Assembly (NCBI RefSeq): GCF_002005465.1
Contig: NZ_CP014691.1
Coordinates: forward strand, 434,001-498,000
Direction: 5' to 3'
Length of the DNA stretch: 64,000 nt
From: Neoasaia chiangmaiensis
GTDB lineage: Bacteria; Pseudomonadota; Alphaproteobacteria; Acetobacterales; Acetobacteraceae
Shown here: positions 9,125-17,947 of the stretch, in pieces
Position numbering within the stretch: position 1 is the stretch's first letter
Layout: the number at the start of each line of letters is the position of its first letter
Notes under the pieces: generated by a model
Seen by the model: the letters and a program-made list of their open reading frames with translations, nothing else
Database searches by the model: none
Told to the model about the DNA's origin: nothing
Made by a program: the position numbers and the translations under genes

Positions 9125-9831
9125 TGCGCGGTGCCAGCGTGCTGGCTGGTTGCGGAAAGCTGATCGTATACCGCGGCAGTCAGCTCTTCGGGTGACTCGC
9201 AAAGATAATCCGCACCCGCCTGAGTAAGCTCCGCTTCGCCGCCATAGCCCCAGAGCACACCCAGGGCGCGAAGGTGGTTCGCATGTGCACCCGCAATATC
9301 GAAGCGGCGGTCACCGATCATGATCGTACGGTTTGCCTGAAGATTTTGCTCGCGCATGATTTTTTCGATCAGTTCCGGCTTTTCGCCGCCACTATCGTCG
9401 GCATTCGCACCGCAGATGCAGTCGAACAACCCAGCGATGTCGTGGCCCTGCAAGATATCCTTCGCCAGGAAGGCCGGCTTGGAAGTCGCGGTGAAAAGAC
9501 GTACGGGCGAGGCCGCCAGCTTTTGCAGCAGGTCCACCATACCCGGAAAGATCGGCGTTTGATGTCGCCCCACAGCCTGATAGCGCTCCCGGTAGATACC
9601 AACGGCTTCATCGACCCGCTTTTCACCATAGGGTGCCAGTACTTCCGCCATCAATTCGGCAAGCGGCGGCCCGACGACCCAGGTCAGATCGCGCGTGAGC
9701 ACAGGCTCATGCCCAAGCGTTCGAATGACATGATGGAGGGTGGAAACGATTCCCTGCCGGGAGTCGACGATTGTCCCGTCGAGATCGAAAAGCACCGCGA
9801 AGGAGGAGTCGAAATGATTGAAAGACGTCAT
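9121..9831 (-). CDS. HAD-superfamily hydrolase, phosphoglycolate phosphatase-like
   Basis: A 236-residue HAD phosphatase of the Gph/PGMB-like subgroup. Motif I is FDLDGTIVDS (about residues 14-23), followed by an alpha-helical cap domain. Motif II is TATSKP (about 110), the Lys of motif III lies in GGEKPELIEKI, and motif IV is MIGDRRFDIAGAHAN. I chose the ATG at 9831 because the longer frame to 10008 would run into the divergent radC gene and adds a non-homologous tail. The substrate is not determinable; phosphoglycolate or a nucleotide monophosphate are both plausible. It lies between the two radC copies on the opposite strand. Confidence 0.82.
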   Translation of the reverse strand: MTSFNHFDSSFAVLFDLDGTIVDSRQGIVSTLHHVIRTLGHEPVLTRDLTWVVGPPLAELMAEVLAPYGEKRVDEAVGIYRERYQAVGRHQTPIFPGMVDLLQKLAASPVRLFTATSKPAFLAKDILQGHDIAGLFDCICGANADDSGGEKPELIEKIMREQNLQANRTIMIGDRRFDIAGAHANHLRALGVLWGYGGEAELTQAGADYLCESPEELTAAVYDQLSATSQHAGTAH

Positions 9832-9888
9832 ATTGATGGAACGTTTCCGCTTGATTATTCTGATCGAAGATAACTGGGTTCGGAGGAA

Positions 9889-10617
9889 ATGGCAGGAGGC
9901 TTCGACGACGCGGGCGCGTTTGCCACCATGGGGAATGCGAAACCAAACGAGGGAAACCTTACTGAAACCGACCCGTGGCATGCGGTGCTGACCGGGCGCG
10001 GTCGACACCTCGACGATATGACGCTTATTTCGCTATTCGTTCAAATCGCGACAGCGCATGGCCGCCATGCCGATGAATTGACATCGATTTTTGTCAACCG
10101 TTATGGCTCCTTCGCTTCGGTGCTTTCCACATCCGAGCGGGAACTGGCCGCCATATCGAATATCGGTCAGCACGTGATACCGGCGATCAAGCTGCTTCAC
10201 GAAGCGGCCCTGCGTTACAACCGCGCTCGCGTCGATCAAAACGACATTCTTTCAGACGAGCGGAAATTGCTCGACTACCTGACGGCACGCCTTTCCCGCG
10301 AGACGATCGAACAGTTTCGTATCCTGTTTTTGACGGATACGCATCGCCTCATCGCCGACGAGGCACAAGCGCGTGGGACGGTCAATCACACGCCTGTCTA
10401 TCCGAGAGAGGTTGCTCGCCGCGCCATGGAACTGGGTGCAGAACGACTCATACTCGTGCACAATCATCCGAGCGGCGATCCGACGCCGTCAGAGGCCGAC
10501 CTACAGATGACCCGGCAGGTTCAGGCTGCCGTGCAGGCAATCGGCATTCGCATCGCCGATCACATCATCGTCGGCAATGGACGGCATACCAGCTTCAGGG
10601 CACTTGACCTACTTTGA
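9889..10617 (+). CDS. radC: DNA repair protein RadC (intact JAMM domain)
   Basis: A 242-residue RadC/UPF0758 protein. An N-terminal helix-hairpin-helix-like region of lower conservation precedes the MPN/JAB domain, which is complete: FRILFLTDTHRLIADE supplies the upstream glutamate, GTVNHTPVYPREV follows, and the metal motif HNHPSGDPTPSEAD is intact (about residues 195-208), ending in [25 protein letters not shown] five bases upstream supports the ATG at 9889. The historical link to DNA repair is weak; JAMM proteins of this type are often near mobile DNA, and the biochemical role is unsettled. The 3' end overlaps convergent purK by nine bases. Confidence 0.88.
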   Translation: MAGGFDDAGAFATMGNAKPNEGNLTETDPWHAVLTGRGRHLDDMTLISLFVQIATAHGRHADELTSIFVNRYGSFASVLSTSERELAAISNIGQHVIPAIKLLHEAALRYNRARVDQNDILSDERKLLDYLTARLSRETIEQFRILFLTDTHRLIADEAQARGTVNHTPVYPREVARRAMELGAERLILVHNHPSGDPTPSEADLQMTRQVQAAVQAIGIRIADHIIVGNGRHTSFRALDLL

Positions 10618-11757
10618 CGAGAGGGAAGCTGGCGCCAACACGCCGAGCGCGTCGGCCAGGCCAAACGGGCCGGGCAGGGCACCTTTCGGGAAGATCATGT
10701 TGACATGACCCATCTTGCGGCCGGGCCGAGCGTCTGCCTTGCCATAGAGATGCAGTGCCTGACCCGGCGTTTTCAGGATGGTATCGCAAAGCGCCATGTC
10801 CTGCGGGCCAATCAGGTTTTTCATGACCGCATCGCTATGACGTATCGGCGGCAGCAAGGGTAGGCCGACGACAGCCCGAATATGCATCTCGAACTGATCG
10901 ACAAGGCAGGCATTCATCGTCCAATGCCCGGAGTTATGCGGTCTTGGCGCAATCTCGTTGACCAGAAGGCGACCATCAGCCGCAACGAACATCTCCACAC
11001 CCATGAGGCCAACCATATCCAGCCCTTCGGCAATCGAAACCGCCAACTGGCGTGCATGATCCGCCAATTCCGGCATGATATGGGCTGGCGCCAGGCTGAT
11101 ATCGAGAATGCCGTCCCGATGTTGATTCTCCGTCACATCGAAACACTGAACGTCACCGTGCACGCCACGGGCGATCATGACGCTCACTTCACGCTCGAAA
11201 TCAACGATGCCTTCCGCCACCATCGGATAAGGCAGATCGGCTTCGAGTGCGGCGGCATCTTCACGTGCGCTGACCCGGAACTGGCCCTTTCCATCGTACC
11301 CGAAACGGGTCGTCTTAAGGATGCACCGATAATCAAGCGCTTCCAGCGCCATGGCCAGATCCGCCGGACTTGCCACGTTCCGCCAAGGCGCTATGGCAAC
11401 GCCCATCGCGTCCAGACGTGACTTTTCCGCGATGCGGTCCTGACTCACAGCAAGAATGCTGCCGCTCGGCCTGACCGGCTTCAGGCTCTCAAGCGTCTTC
11501 AGGCCAGCAGCGGAAACATTCTCGAATTCAAAAGTGATGACATCCACGCAATCCGCGAAACGACGAAGAGCCTCATCGTCGTCATAGGCACCTACAGTCA
11601 GGCTATGCGCCACTTCCGCAGCCGGACAATCCGCCTGCGGCGTTAGTATGTGCGCATGAAAACCAAGCCGGGCCGCTGCTACCGCAGACATACGGCCCAA
11701 TTGGCCGCCACCAACGATGCCGACTGTCGAGCCCGGTCGCAAAACAGGATCTGTCAT
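10609..11757 (-). CDS. purK: 5-(carboxyamino)imidazole ribonucleotide synthase
   Basis: ATP-grasp enzyme that carboxylates AIR with bicarbonate to N5-CAIR in de novo purine synthesis. The 382-residue protein opens with [11 protein letters not shown]. The ATP-grasp core includes [14 protein letters not shown] (about residues 150-163), [11 protein letters not shown] and the metal-binding [25 protein letters not shown] segment. The start overlaps the purE stop codon in an ATGA arrangement, and PurE uses the PurK product directly, so co-translation fits the pathway. Confidence 0.95.
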   Translation of the reverse strand: MTDPVLRPGSTVGIVGGGQLGRMSAVAAARLGFHAHILTPQADCPAAEVAHSLTVGAYDDDEALRRFADCVDVITFEFENVSAAGLKTLESLKPVRPSGSILAVSQDRIAEKSRLDAMGVAIAPWRNVASPADLAMALEALDYRCILKTTRFGYDGKGQFRVSAREDAAALEADLPYPMVAEGIVDFEREVSVMIARGVHGDVQCFDVTENQHRDGILDISLAPAHIMPELADHARQLAVSIAEGLDMVGLMGVEMFVAADGRLLVNEIAPRPHNSGHWTMNACLVDQFEMHIRAVVGLPLLPPIRHSDAVMKNLIGPQDMALCDTILKTPGQALHLYGKADARPGRKMGHVNMIFPKGALPGPFGLADALGVLAPASLSSK

Positions 11758-12281
11758 TCTTCCGGATAATCACCGACGGCGGCGCTACGCATGGCCCGCC
11801 ATGTTTCCAGACGCGCTGAAAGATTCGCATCATTCGTCGCAAGAATCGAAGCGGCCAGTATTCCGGCGTTCAAGGCACCGGCCTTGCCGATCGCCAACGT
11901 CCCGACCGGTACGCCACCGGGCATCTGAACAATCGACAGCAAGGAGTCCATCCCACGAAGCGCCTGGGATTCGACCGGCACGCCCAGCACCGGCAGGATT
12001 GTCCAGGCCGAGACCATACCTGGCAGATGCGCCGCGCCCCCGGCTCCGGCAATGATGACTTTCAGACCGCGCCCCTGTGCGGAGCGCGCGAATTCCACCA
12101 GACGATCCGGCGTACGATGCGCCGAGACGATGCGTCGCTCGTGTGGAATGTTCAGTTCCGTCAGCAACGATGCGGCGTGCCGCATGGTATCCCAGTCGGA
12201 CTGGCTGCCCATGATGATGCTCACGAGCGGCGCGGTGCCATCTTGCTCGTCCTGTCGCAGGATTTCGGTCGTTTCACTCAT
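11754..12281 (-). CDS. purE: 5-(carboxyamino)imidazole ribonucleotide mutase
   Basis: Class I PurE, which moves the carboxyl group of N5-CAIR to give CAIR. At 175 residues it matches the small octameric bacterial form. Active-site motifs are [11 protein letters not shown] (about residues 22-32), SAHRTPDRL (about 54-62), [13 protein letters not shown] (about 78-90) and [23 protein letters not shown]. The N-terminus has a roughly 15-residue polar extension before the conserved domain. It lies three bases downstream of the YdcH-like gene and overlaps purK. Confidence 0.95.
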   Translation of the reverse strand: MSETTEILRQDEQDGTAPLVSIIMGSQSDWDTMRHAASLLTELNIPHERRIVSAHRTPDRLVEFARSAQGRGLKVIIAGAGGAAHLPGMVSAWTILPVLGVPVESQALRGMDSLLSIVQMPGGVPVGTLAIGKAGALNAGILAASILATNDANLSARLETWRAMRSAAVGDYPEE

Positions 12282-12284
12282 TTT

Positions 12285-12485
12285 TCAGGCAATATCATCC
12301 GGTATCAGACGGTCTTCGATACAGGCAATCTCATCTTTCAATAGCAGTTTGCGTTTCTTGAGACGTTGAAGCTGCAATTGATTGAGAGGGTGTGAAACAA
12401 GTCGCTCGATAACAGTATCCAGATCCCGATGCTCGCTACGAAGTTCGTGCAGACGGCGCAGCATGATATCCTGATCAACCAGCAT
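12285..12485 (-). CDS. YdcH-family small coiled-coil protein (DUF465)
   Basis: A 66-residue, highly charged helical protein with the DUF465/YdcH pattern: an HxxLdxxIxrL-like first helix (HRDLDTVIERL), a short turn (HPLNQLQ) and a second lysine-rich helix (QRLKKRKLLLKDEI) ending in DRLIP. The predicted structure is a helical hairpin or coiled coil. No biochemical function is established for the family. It is immediately upstream of purE on the same strand, though a functional link to purine synthesis is not implied. Confidence 0.75.
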   Translation of the reverse strand: MLVDQDIMLRRLHELRSEHRDLDTVIERLVSHPLNQLQLQRLKKRKLLLKDEIACIEDRLIPDDIA

Positions 12486-12620
12486 TATTTCCGTTCCGAA
12501 CCTATTGCCGCATCAGCGAACCGATATTGGGTGCGATCGAGGATCGACCACAGGGCGACTGCGCATAGCATAAAGCGATGCGGTCATTCCAGCATCACGA
12601 CCGCGCCACTGCGGCGACGA

Positions 12621-13199
12621 TCAGCCTTGGACTTCGTCCGCTTCCGGAAAAACGGTCGGCGGCACCTGCCCCTCTCGCGCAAGACGTTCATTGGCAGCCT
12701 GCACGGCCGCGTTGAGATCCGTCTGGCTACAAAGCCCAAGTATCACGGGGTCGCGCGGCTTGATGTTGGCACTGTTCCAATGCTGGCGGTCGCGAACCTT
12801 GGCAATGGTATCCTTCGTCGTGCCGAAAAGCTTGATGATCTGTGTTTCAGCAAGTTGCGGAAACTGGCGCAGAACGAACGCAATGGCATCCGGACGGTCG
12901 TTTCTCTTGGAGATGGGCGTATAACGCGCACCTTTTGCACGACGCGCAACGGAACTGCCGGCTGCGGAAATCTTCAGCTTCGCGTCAGGATTACGCTCGC
13001 AGCGAGTTATTTCATCCTGCGTGAGCTGATGATTCTTGACCGGGTCGTAGCCGTTGATACCTGCCGCGACTTCGCCGTCGGCAATAGCCTGAACCTCAAG
13101 AGGATGCATGCCGCAGAATTCGGCGATCTGGGTAAAGGTCAGCGCCGTTTTTTCGATCAGCCACACAGCGGTGGCCTTCGGCATAAGGGGAAGCGTCAT
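12621..13199 (-). CDS. TrcR-like cell-cycle regulator (DUF1013)
   Basis: A 192-residue DUF1013 protein, the family that contains the Caulobacter cell-cycle transcriptional regulator TrcR. The conserved N-terminus (LPLMPKATAVWLIEKTALTFTQIAEFCGMH) reads as a helix-turn-helix-like segment. A second such block, AFVLRQFPQLAETQIIKLFGTTKDTIAKVRDR, lies near residue 120, followed by LCSQTDLNAAV. I chose the ATG at 13199, preceded by AGGACG, over the longer frame to 13280, whose extra residues are not conserved in character. The regulatory role is known only from a relative, so its targets here are inferred. Confidence 0.82.
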   Translation of the reverse strand: MTLPLMPKATAVWLIEKTALTFTQIAEFCGMHPLEVQAIADGEVAAGINGYDPVKNHQLTQDEITRCERNPDAKLKISAAGSSVARRAKGARYTPISKRNDRPDAIAFVLRQFPQLAETQIIKLFGTTKDTIAKVRDRQHWNSANIKPRDPVILGLCSQTDLNAAVQAANERLAREGQVPPTVFPEADEVQG

Positions 13200-13374
13200 G
13201 TTGGGTCGTCCTGCGTCTGGAGCAGTGCTCTCGCAGGCGCCTGTCAACAATGTCATCGCCGTTGGAGGCGTCCGCGGCACCTGCTGGATGCACTGCGAAG
13301 ATAGACAACGGTATGGCCACTAAGACCATGTTCGGTCAAGCCATTTCCCGCGAAGTTCAGAGCCAAAAACAAGA

Positions 13375-13400
13375 AGGGCGGTCCAATTGACGACCGCCCT
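13375..13400 (-). terminator. rho-independent terminator of hsp20
   Basis: A 9-bp perfect stem (AGGGCGGTC with GACCGCCCT) around an 8-nt loop lies just past the hsp20 stop codon. On the minus strand it is followed by TTCTTGTTTTT. Confidence 0.8.
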
Positions 13401-13407
13401 CCGAAAA

Positions 13408-13881
13408 TCATGCAGCCTGTGCCGGCACGGGCTGGCGTTCATGGTCCGATACGCTGGCCGGCTTACCTGTCGTGACCGGGATACGGCGCGGCTTTAATGC
13501 TTCCGGTGTCACGCGTTCGATAGCGATCGTCAAAAGACCGTTGCTCAGTTCTGCACCGCGAATTTCAATATGGTCGGCCAGAACAAAACGACGCTCAAAC
13601 GCACGAGAAGCAATGCCGCGATGCAGAATCTCTCCGCGACGTGTCGCCTCCGGTACAGCGCCCTTGACGATCAACGTATTGTCGACAAGCGAGACATCGA
13701 CGTTCTCGGGCGAAAAGCCGGCAAGAGCCATCGTCAACACATAGTCGCTATCACCGATTTTCTCGATATTATAAGGGGGATAACCGTTGACGGTCGGTGC
13801 ATTGGCCGCCGTGTCAACCAGTCGGGCCAGTCGATCGAAGCCAATTGCCGTGCGAAATAACGGCGCAAAATCGTAAGTCAT
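13408..13881 (-). CDS. small heat shock protein Hsp20 (IbpA-like)
   Basis: ATP-independent holdase chaperone with an alpha-crystallin domain. The 157-residue protein begins with the class A alphaproteobacterial N-terminus (FAPLFRTAIGFDRLARLV). The alpha-crystallin domain runs from about residue 40 to 130 (YPPYNIEKIGDSDYVLTMALAGF). Its RAFERRFVLADHI beta strand, and the L-x-I motif (LLTIAIERV), lie near the C-terminus. The start at 13881 has a strong GAGGAGG site. That site lies in an imperfect hairpin (13884-13904), which suggests heat control at translation. The longer frame to 13977 is rejected because it would include this leader. Confidence 0.9.
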   Translation of the reverse strand: MTYDFAPLFRTAIGFDRLARLVDTAANAPTVNGYPPYNIEKIGDSDYVLTMALAGFSPENVDVSLVDNTLIVKGAVPEATRRGEILHRGIASRAFERRFVLADHIEIRGAELSNGLLTIAIERVTPEALKPRRIPVTTGKPASVSDHERQPVPAQAA

Positions 13882-13883
13882 AA

Positions 13884-13904
13884 GAACCTCCTCATAGGCA
13901 GATC
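13884..13904 (-). promoter_or_regulatory. candidate ROSE-like RNA thermometer hairpin masking hsp20 Shine-Dalgarno
   Basis: On the minus strand GATCTGCCT can pair, through a three-base loop, with AGGAGGTTC. This sequesters the Shine-Dalgarno sequence four bases from the hsp20 ATG. The stem has six Watson-Crick pairs, one G-U and two mismatches (U-U and G-A) close to the ribosome-binding site. That imperfect pairing is the hallmark of ROSE elements, which are common ahead of alphaproteobacterial hsp20 genes. Inference only; the full multi-hairpin ROSE consensus was not verified. Confidence 0.4.
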
Positions 13905-13999
13905 CATCGGCATGCAGTTCCCGTAAAGGCCAACTACATGCGTCCAGTTGATTGTCGCAACCCCATCCGGGCACCACGACACAATGGAGATGGTTGCTG

Positions 14000-14027
14000 C
14001 CGTCCCCTTTTCAAGATGTGGGGACGG
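14000..14027 (-). terminator. stem-loop downstream of rpmE
   Basis: An 8-bp perfect stem (CCGTCCCC with GGGGACGG) around a 12-nt loop, 20 bases beyond the L31 stop codon. There is no U-tract, so it may instead be a processing or leader structure belonging to hsp20. Confidence 0.4.
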
Positions 14028-14047
14028 AGAGGTCTCGAACTAGAAAA

Positions 14048-14281
14048 TCAGGCCTTCTTGGTGCGGCTGCCGATGCCGGCAAAACGCTTGTTGAACTTGG
14101 CAACCTGACCGCCCGTGTCCAGCATGCGCTGCACGCCCGTCCAGGCGGGATGAGACTTCGGGTCAACGTCCAGACGCAGCGTCGCGCCGGGCGTCCCGTA
14201 GCATGAACGCGTCTTGTATTCGGATCCGTCCGTCATGATGACGGTGATCTCGTGGTAATCGGGATGAATGCCTGACTTCAT
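14048..14281 (-). CDS. rpmE: 50S ribosomal protein L31
   Basis: A 77-residue L31 of the alphaproteobacterial type, opening with [19 protein letters not shown] and containing the [10 protein letters not shown] block (about residues 38-47). It ends with FNKRFAGIG and a lysine-rich tail. It has a single cysteine (RSCYG) and lacks the paired CXXC zinc-binding cysteines, so it is the zinc-independent form. The start at 14281 is chosen because the 18 extra upstream residues are unlike L31. The upstream region carries two direct repeats (see 14406-14433). Confidence 0.95.
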   Translation of the reverse strand: MKSGIHPDYHEITVIMTDGSEYKTRSCYGTPGATLRLDVDPKSHPAWTGVQRMLDTGGQVAKFNKRFAGIGSRTKKA

Positions 14282-14405
14282 GATTAATCTCCAACAGTGC
14301 TCCGATGCCGACCGGAGCGGTTCGTCGGGCCTCATAGAGGAATCGTATGGCAGGTGAAAGATGGAAAACGCAATCTCCTGCGACTCTTCTCCTCTTTTCG
14401 ATCAT

Positions 14406-14433
14406 TCATGCAACGTTTCTGCTCATGCAACGT
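14406..14433. repeat. two direct copies of TCATGCAACGT upstream of rpmE
   Basis: An 11-base word is repeated with a 17-bp start-to-start spacing (14406-14416 and 14423-14433) in the 267-bp intergenic region between divergent rpmE and mscL. This could be a tandem operator; no regulator is recognised. The rest of the region shows no gene. Confidence 0.5.
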
Positions 14434-14548
14434 CATGCTCTGACGCAGAAATGTTTTGGGACGTGCCCCGTCCTCTTTTCGCTATTCTGCCAGAAATGCA
14501 AATGCTAAAAGCTGATGTCCAATAATAGAATGACAGGAGAATAACGAT

Positions 14549-15019
14549 ATGAGTGACGTCAAAGGCAAGCTGCACAAGCCAGGCTGGATATCAGAGTTCC
14601 AAGCCTTCATCATGCGTGGCAATGTTATCGATCTGGCAGTCGGTATCATTATCGGCGCTGCTTTTACAGCAATTGTCACGAGCCTGGTTAAAGATATTCT
14701 GACGCCTTTTATCGGGCTTTTGACCGGCGGCATCGACTTCTCCAATATTTTTTGGACGCTTAAAGGCCCGCATCTGGCGACGCTCGCCGAAGCGCAGAAG
14801 GCCGGCGCGGTTACCGTCAATATCGGCGTGTTCCTTAATGCCTGCATTCAGTTCCTGATCGTCGCCTTCGCCATCTTCTGGCTCGTCAAGGCAATCTCGA
14901 AGCTCCACCACAAGCAGGAAGCCGCCCCTGCCGCACCGCCGGCTCCGACGAAGTCTGAAGTGTTACTGACGGACATTCGCGACATTCTGGCCAACACGCG
15001 CACACCTCCGACAGTCTGA
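14549..15019 (+). CDS. mscL: large-conductance mechanosensitive channel
   Basis: Inner-membrane pore that opens under hypo-osmotic shock. The 156-residue protein has the conserved N-terminal amphipathic helix and first transmembrane segment ([24 protein letters not shown], about residues 20-44, read in two parts). A periplasmic loop contains [12 protein letters not shown] second transmembrane helix ([17 protein letters not shown]) follows, and then a cytoplasmic helix bundle preceded by an Ala/Pro-rich linker. The C-terminal helix ends LLTDIRDIL, as usual. The ATG at 14549 has a clear AGGAG. It is divergent from rpmE. Confidence 0.95.
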   Translation: MSDVKGKLHKPGWISEFQAFIMRGNVIDLAVGIIIGAAFTAIVTSLVKDILTPFIGLLTGGIDFSNIFWTLKGPHLATLAEAQKAGAVTVNIGVFLNACIQFLIVAFAIFWLVKAISKLHHKQEAAPAAPPAPTKSEVLLTDIRDILANTRTPPTV

Positions 15020-15075
15020 CGGACAACCAATCTCCACTTGGCGATCACCACGAGTTTAGGACAGGATGCGGCCTT

Positions 15076-15426
15076 ATGTTCAGAACCCGCATCCTCCTTG
15101 GTGTCGCCAGTGTGACCGCACTATCGGCCTGCGTATCGGCGAACGATGCCGATCTCATGCAGGATCGGCTCCCCGACACGCTTCTCACTTCGTATCTGAT
15201 CGCCACCGGCATGGCCGAAAACCATCTGGTCATGAGAATTGCCCGCCATCAGGCGGATGCCCGCGATATATCCCGCCTGCTGGCCGTCGACCACAACGCG
15301 TGGAACACGGTTCGGCAGGCGATTGTGACGCCGGACAAGGACCATTTCCGTCAGGCCGATGACAGCCTGCGTCTGCTGCTCGGTTATGCAACTCCGGTGC
15401 CCCCAGTCCGCTCGAAAACGGACTGA
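15076..15426 (+). CDS. small putative lipoprotein, function unknown
   Basis: A 116-residue protein with a signal peptide ending in the lipobox LSAC (Cys near residue 19), so it is probably a lipidated envelope protein. The mature part is polar and predicted helical, with no motif that I recognise. It lies 56 bp downstream of mscL on the same strand and converges on secF. A GGATGCGG stretch upstream of the ATG at 15076 could serve as ribosome-binding site. Reality as a gene is supported by the lipobox and by coding-like codon use. Confidence 0.65.
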   Translation: MFRTRILLGVASVTALSACVSANDADLMQDRLPDTLLTSYLIATGMAENHLVMRIARHQADARDISRLLAVDHNAWNTVRQAIVTPDKDHFRQADDSLRLLLGYATPVPPVRSKTD

Positions 15427-15443
15427 AGCGACCGAACTTCGTC

Positions 15444-16394
15444 TTACTTTCGTGCGGCGCTGTCGCGACGAAGGCGCTTTTCGCCCATCAACAAAAGCAG
15501 GGGCGCGGCGATGAAGATCGACGAAGACGTGCCGACGACGATGCCAAACAGCATGACCGTTGCGAAGCCCGAGAGGCTATGGCCGCCGAAAATTGCCAAA
15601 GGCAGTGCCGCAAGGAAAACCGTGGACGATGTTCCAAGCGTCCTGTTGAGCGTCTCATTGATCGAGAGGTCAAGCAGTTCCCGTAGCGGCATCGTGCGGT
15701 ATTTGCGAAGATTCTCACGCACACGGTCATACACAACCACCTTGTCATTGGTGGAGTAGCCCAGGATCGTCAAGATGGCGGCCACCATCACGAGATCGAA
15801 CTGAAATCGCGTAATGGCAAGGAAACCGACGGTTTTTGTCAGATCAAGGACCAGCGTGATGACGGCCGATATGGCAAACTCGCGCTCGAACCTGACCCAG
15901 ATATAGACCAGAATCATGGCGAGGCTCGATCCCAGAGCCAGCAAACCGTCGCGAAACAGTTCACGTGAAACGGAAGCGCCAACAGCATCAGCCCGCAGGA
16001 TCTGCGTTCCGGGCTGGGCACTTGTCACAGCATGACGGACCGTATCGACCAGCTTCTGCGTCTGCGCTTCCTGCTGAGGTCCGGCCTCTGGTGTATCGAG
16101 CTGTATCAGAACGTCATTGTCCGCGCCGAAACGCTGGATTCCGGCTGCCGTGACATGCTGTTCCGCCAGTGCCAATCGAAGCGCCGGAAAATTCGCCGGC
16201 CCCTGCGTACGCGCCTCGACGACGATTCCTCCGCGGAAATCCAGCCCCAGCTTCAACCCGGGGACGAAGAAAAGGCCGACAGAAAGCAGCGAAAGGATCG
16301 CTGACGTCGCAAGCCCCGCATACCGACCGCGCATGAAGGGGATACGTTTGTCGTCACTGACGAAACGAAACAAAGGACGAGAGAGCATCGACAT
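15444..16394 (-). CDS. secF: protein translocase subunit SecF
   Basis: RND-type membrane protein that, with SecD, uses the proton gradient to pull proteins through SecYEG. The 316-residue sequence has the hallmark GLDFRGG near residue 52 after the first transmembrane segment. A periplasmic P1-like domain follows, then five transmembrane helices including GYSTNDKVVVYDRVREN and the NETLNRTLGTS motif. Its ATG overlaps the secD stop codon (ATGA), so the pair is translationally coupled. Confidence 0.95.
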   Translation of the reverse strand: MSMLSRPLFRFVSDDKRIPFMRGRYAGLATSAILSLLSVGLFFVPGLKLGLDFRGGIVVEARTQGPANFPALRLALAEQHVTAAGIQRFGADNDVLIQLDTPEAGPQQEAQTQKLVDTVRHAVTSAQPGTQILRADAVGASVSRELFRDGLLALGSSLAMILVYIWVRFEREFAISAVITLVLDLTKTVGFLAITRFQFDLVMVAAILTILGYSTNDKVVVYDRVRENLRKYRTMPLRELLDLSINETLNRTLGTSSTVFLAALPLAIFGGHSLSGFATVMLFGIVVGTSSSIFIAAPLLLLMGEKRLRRDSAARK

Positions 16395-17947
16395 CAGACC
16401 GGGAGTTCGGAGGGACGGGTGAGGGCATACCAGCGCACCATCAGCAGGCGCGACAGCAGGAGCGTGGTGAAGAGGGTGGTGACGATGCCGATCGTAATGG
16501 TCAGCGCGAAGCCTTGCACGGGGCCAGTGCCGAAAACGAACAGCATGACGTGAGCCAGAAAAGCCGTGGCATTACTGTCCACGATCGTACCGGTAGCCCG
16601 CTCGAAGCCGACCTGCATGGCCGAGAGCGCCGTACGCCCACGTTTGATCTCTTCACGAATGCGCTCGTTGATGAGGATATTGGCATCCACCGCCATACCG
16701 AGGGTCAAAAGCAGACCCGCCATACCCGGCAGAGTCAACGTTGCCTGGAAGAGAGACAGCGCTGCCATCATCAGGATCAGATTGGCGATCAGCGCAACAT
16801 TCGCATACAGACCGAAGCGGCCATAGAACAGCGCCATGAATGCCATGACGAGAAGCAGCCCGACGAGGAGGCTGATAGCCCCGGCGCGAATGGAGTCGGC
16901 ACCGAGCGACGGCCCGATGGCGCGCTGTTCGATAACCGACAAAGGTGCGGGCAGGGCACCTGCGCGGAGCATGACGGCGAGGTCGGTCGCAGACTGCGCG
17001 GTGAAGTTGCCGGTAATCTGCCCGTTGCCCGCCGTGATCGGCGTTTGAATAACAGGCGCCTCAATCACCTTGTTATCGAGCACGATCGCAAACCGCCGAC
17101 CGACATTGGCGCGTGTCGTGTCGGCAAATGCGCGTGCTCCCGCATGATCGAAGGAAAAGCTGACCGCCCAGCTGCCACTTTGCTGATCGATGACCGCCCC
17201 GGCATTGGTCAGATCGCCACCATCAACTTCTACATGATCCTGCACCGGCAACGTCTGCCCGCTGCTCACGTCCGGAAGCAACTGGGCGCCTGGAGGTGCC
17301 ACGCTACCCGCCGCACCGGGCGCGAGAAGGCGGAAGGTCATTTTGGCCGTGGTACCGAGAAGCGCCTTGATGCGTTCCGGATCGCTGATTCCCGGCAATT
17401 CCACGACGATACGATCATCACCTTCGCGGGTAATTTCAGGATCGATGGCGCCGCTCCCATCAATGCGACGGCGAACAATCTCGATTGACTGCGTCACGGC
17501 ATCTCTGGCGCGTTGCGCAATGGCGTCCTGACCCAGAGTCAGGACGATGCGGCCATCATCTCCATTTCCCACAGAGAATTCGTTCGACACGGCCTGCGGC
17601 ATGTCGGCAATGGCCTTGCGTGCAGCTTCCGCTTCGGACGGGTCGCGTGGAAGAAAACTCATCGTGCGCCGGGCCGGATCGCGCTGGAAGTCGCGATAGC
17701 CCAGTCCCTTTTCCAGCAAGGCCTGACGGGCATTGTCCATCAGGGTTTGCAGGCGATCGGCAGCCAGGCTCTGTCGGTCAAGCCGCAGGAGAAGATAAGA
17801 GCCACCGCGAAGGTCAAGCCCGAGATGAATCTGGCGCCACGGCATGCGGGGCGCCGGCGCATGCATGAAGTTGGGCACGCAAAGAAGCAGGCCCAACAGG
17901 CACACTCCCAAAACGCCCATCATTCTAAGACGGCTGTAATACATCAT
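16394..17947 (-). CDS. secD: protein translocase subunit SecD
   Basis: Partner of SecF in the Sec accessory complex. The 517-residue protein has transmembrane helix 1 near the start, then LGLDLRGGSYLLL (about residues 42-54) and a large periplasmic domain containing TREGDDRIVVELPGI. Five C-terminal transmembrane helices follow, with LGMAVDANILINERIREE and ATGTIVDSNATAF. I placed the start at the ATG at 17947 (a second ATG follows directly at 17944), because the frame to 18067 adds a non-conserved arginine-rich tail. No yajC is adjacent; the 180-bp gap to the divergent oxidoreductase gene holds no recognisable feature. Confidence 0.94.
   Translation of the reverse strand: MMYYSRLRMMGVLGVCLLGLLLCVPNFMHAPAPRMPWRQIHLGLDLRGGSYLLLRLDRQSLAADRLQTLMDNARQALLEKGLGYRDFQRDPARRTMSFLPRDPSEAEAARKAIADMPQAVSNEFSVGNGDDGRIVLTLGQDAIAQRARDAVTQSIEIVRRRIDGSGAIDPEITREGDDRIVVELPGISDPERIKALLGTTAKMTFRLLAPGAAGSVAPPGAQLLPDVSSGQTLPVQDHVEVDGGDLTNAGAVIDQQSGSWAVSFSFDHAGARAFADTTRANVGRRFAIVLDNKVIEAPVIQTPITAGNGQITGNFTAQSATDLAVMLRAGALPAPLSVIEQRAIGPSLGADSIRAGAISLLVGLLLVMAFMALFYGRFGLYANVALIANLILMMAALSLFQATLTLPGMAGLLLTLGMAVDANILINERIREEIKRGRTALSAMQVGFERATGTIVDSNATAFLAHVMLFVFGTGPVQGFALTITIGIVTTLFTTLLLSRLLMVRWYALTRPSELPV

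Noticed and set aside
16514-17488. 324-residue plus-strand frame within secD
   Set aside because: Mirror frame of high-GC coding sequence; no signal, membrane or family motif.
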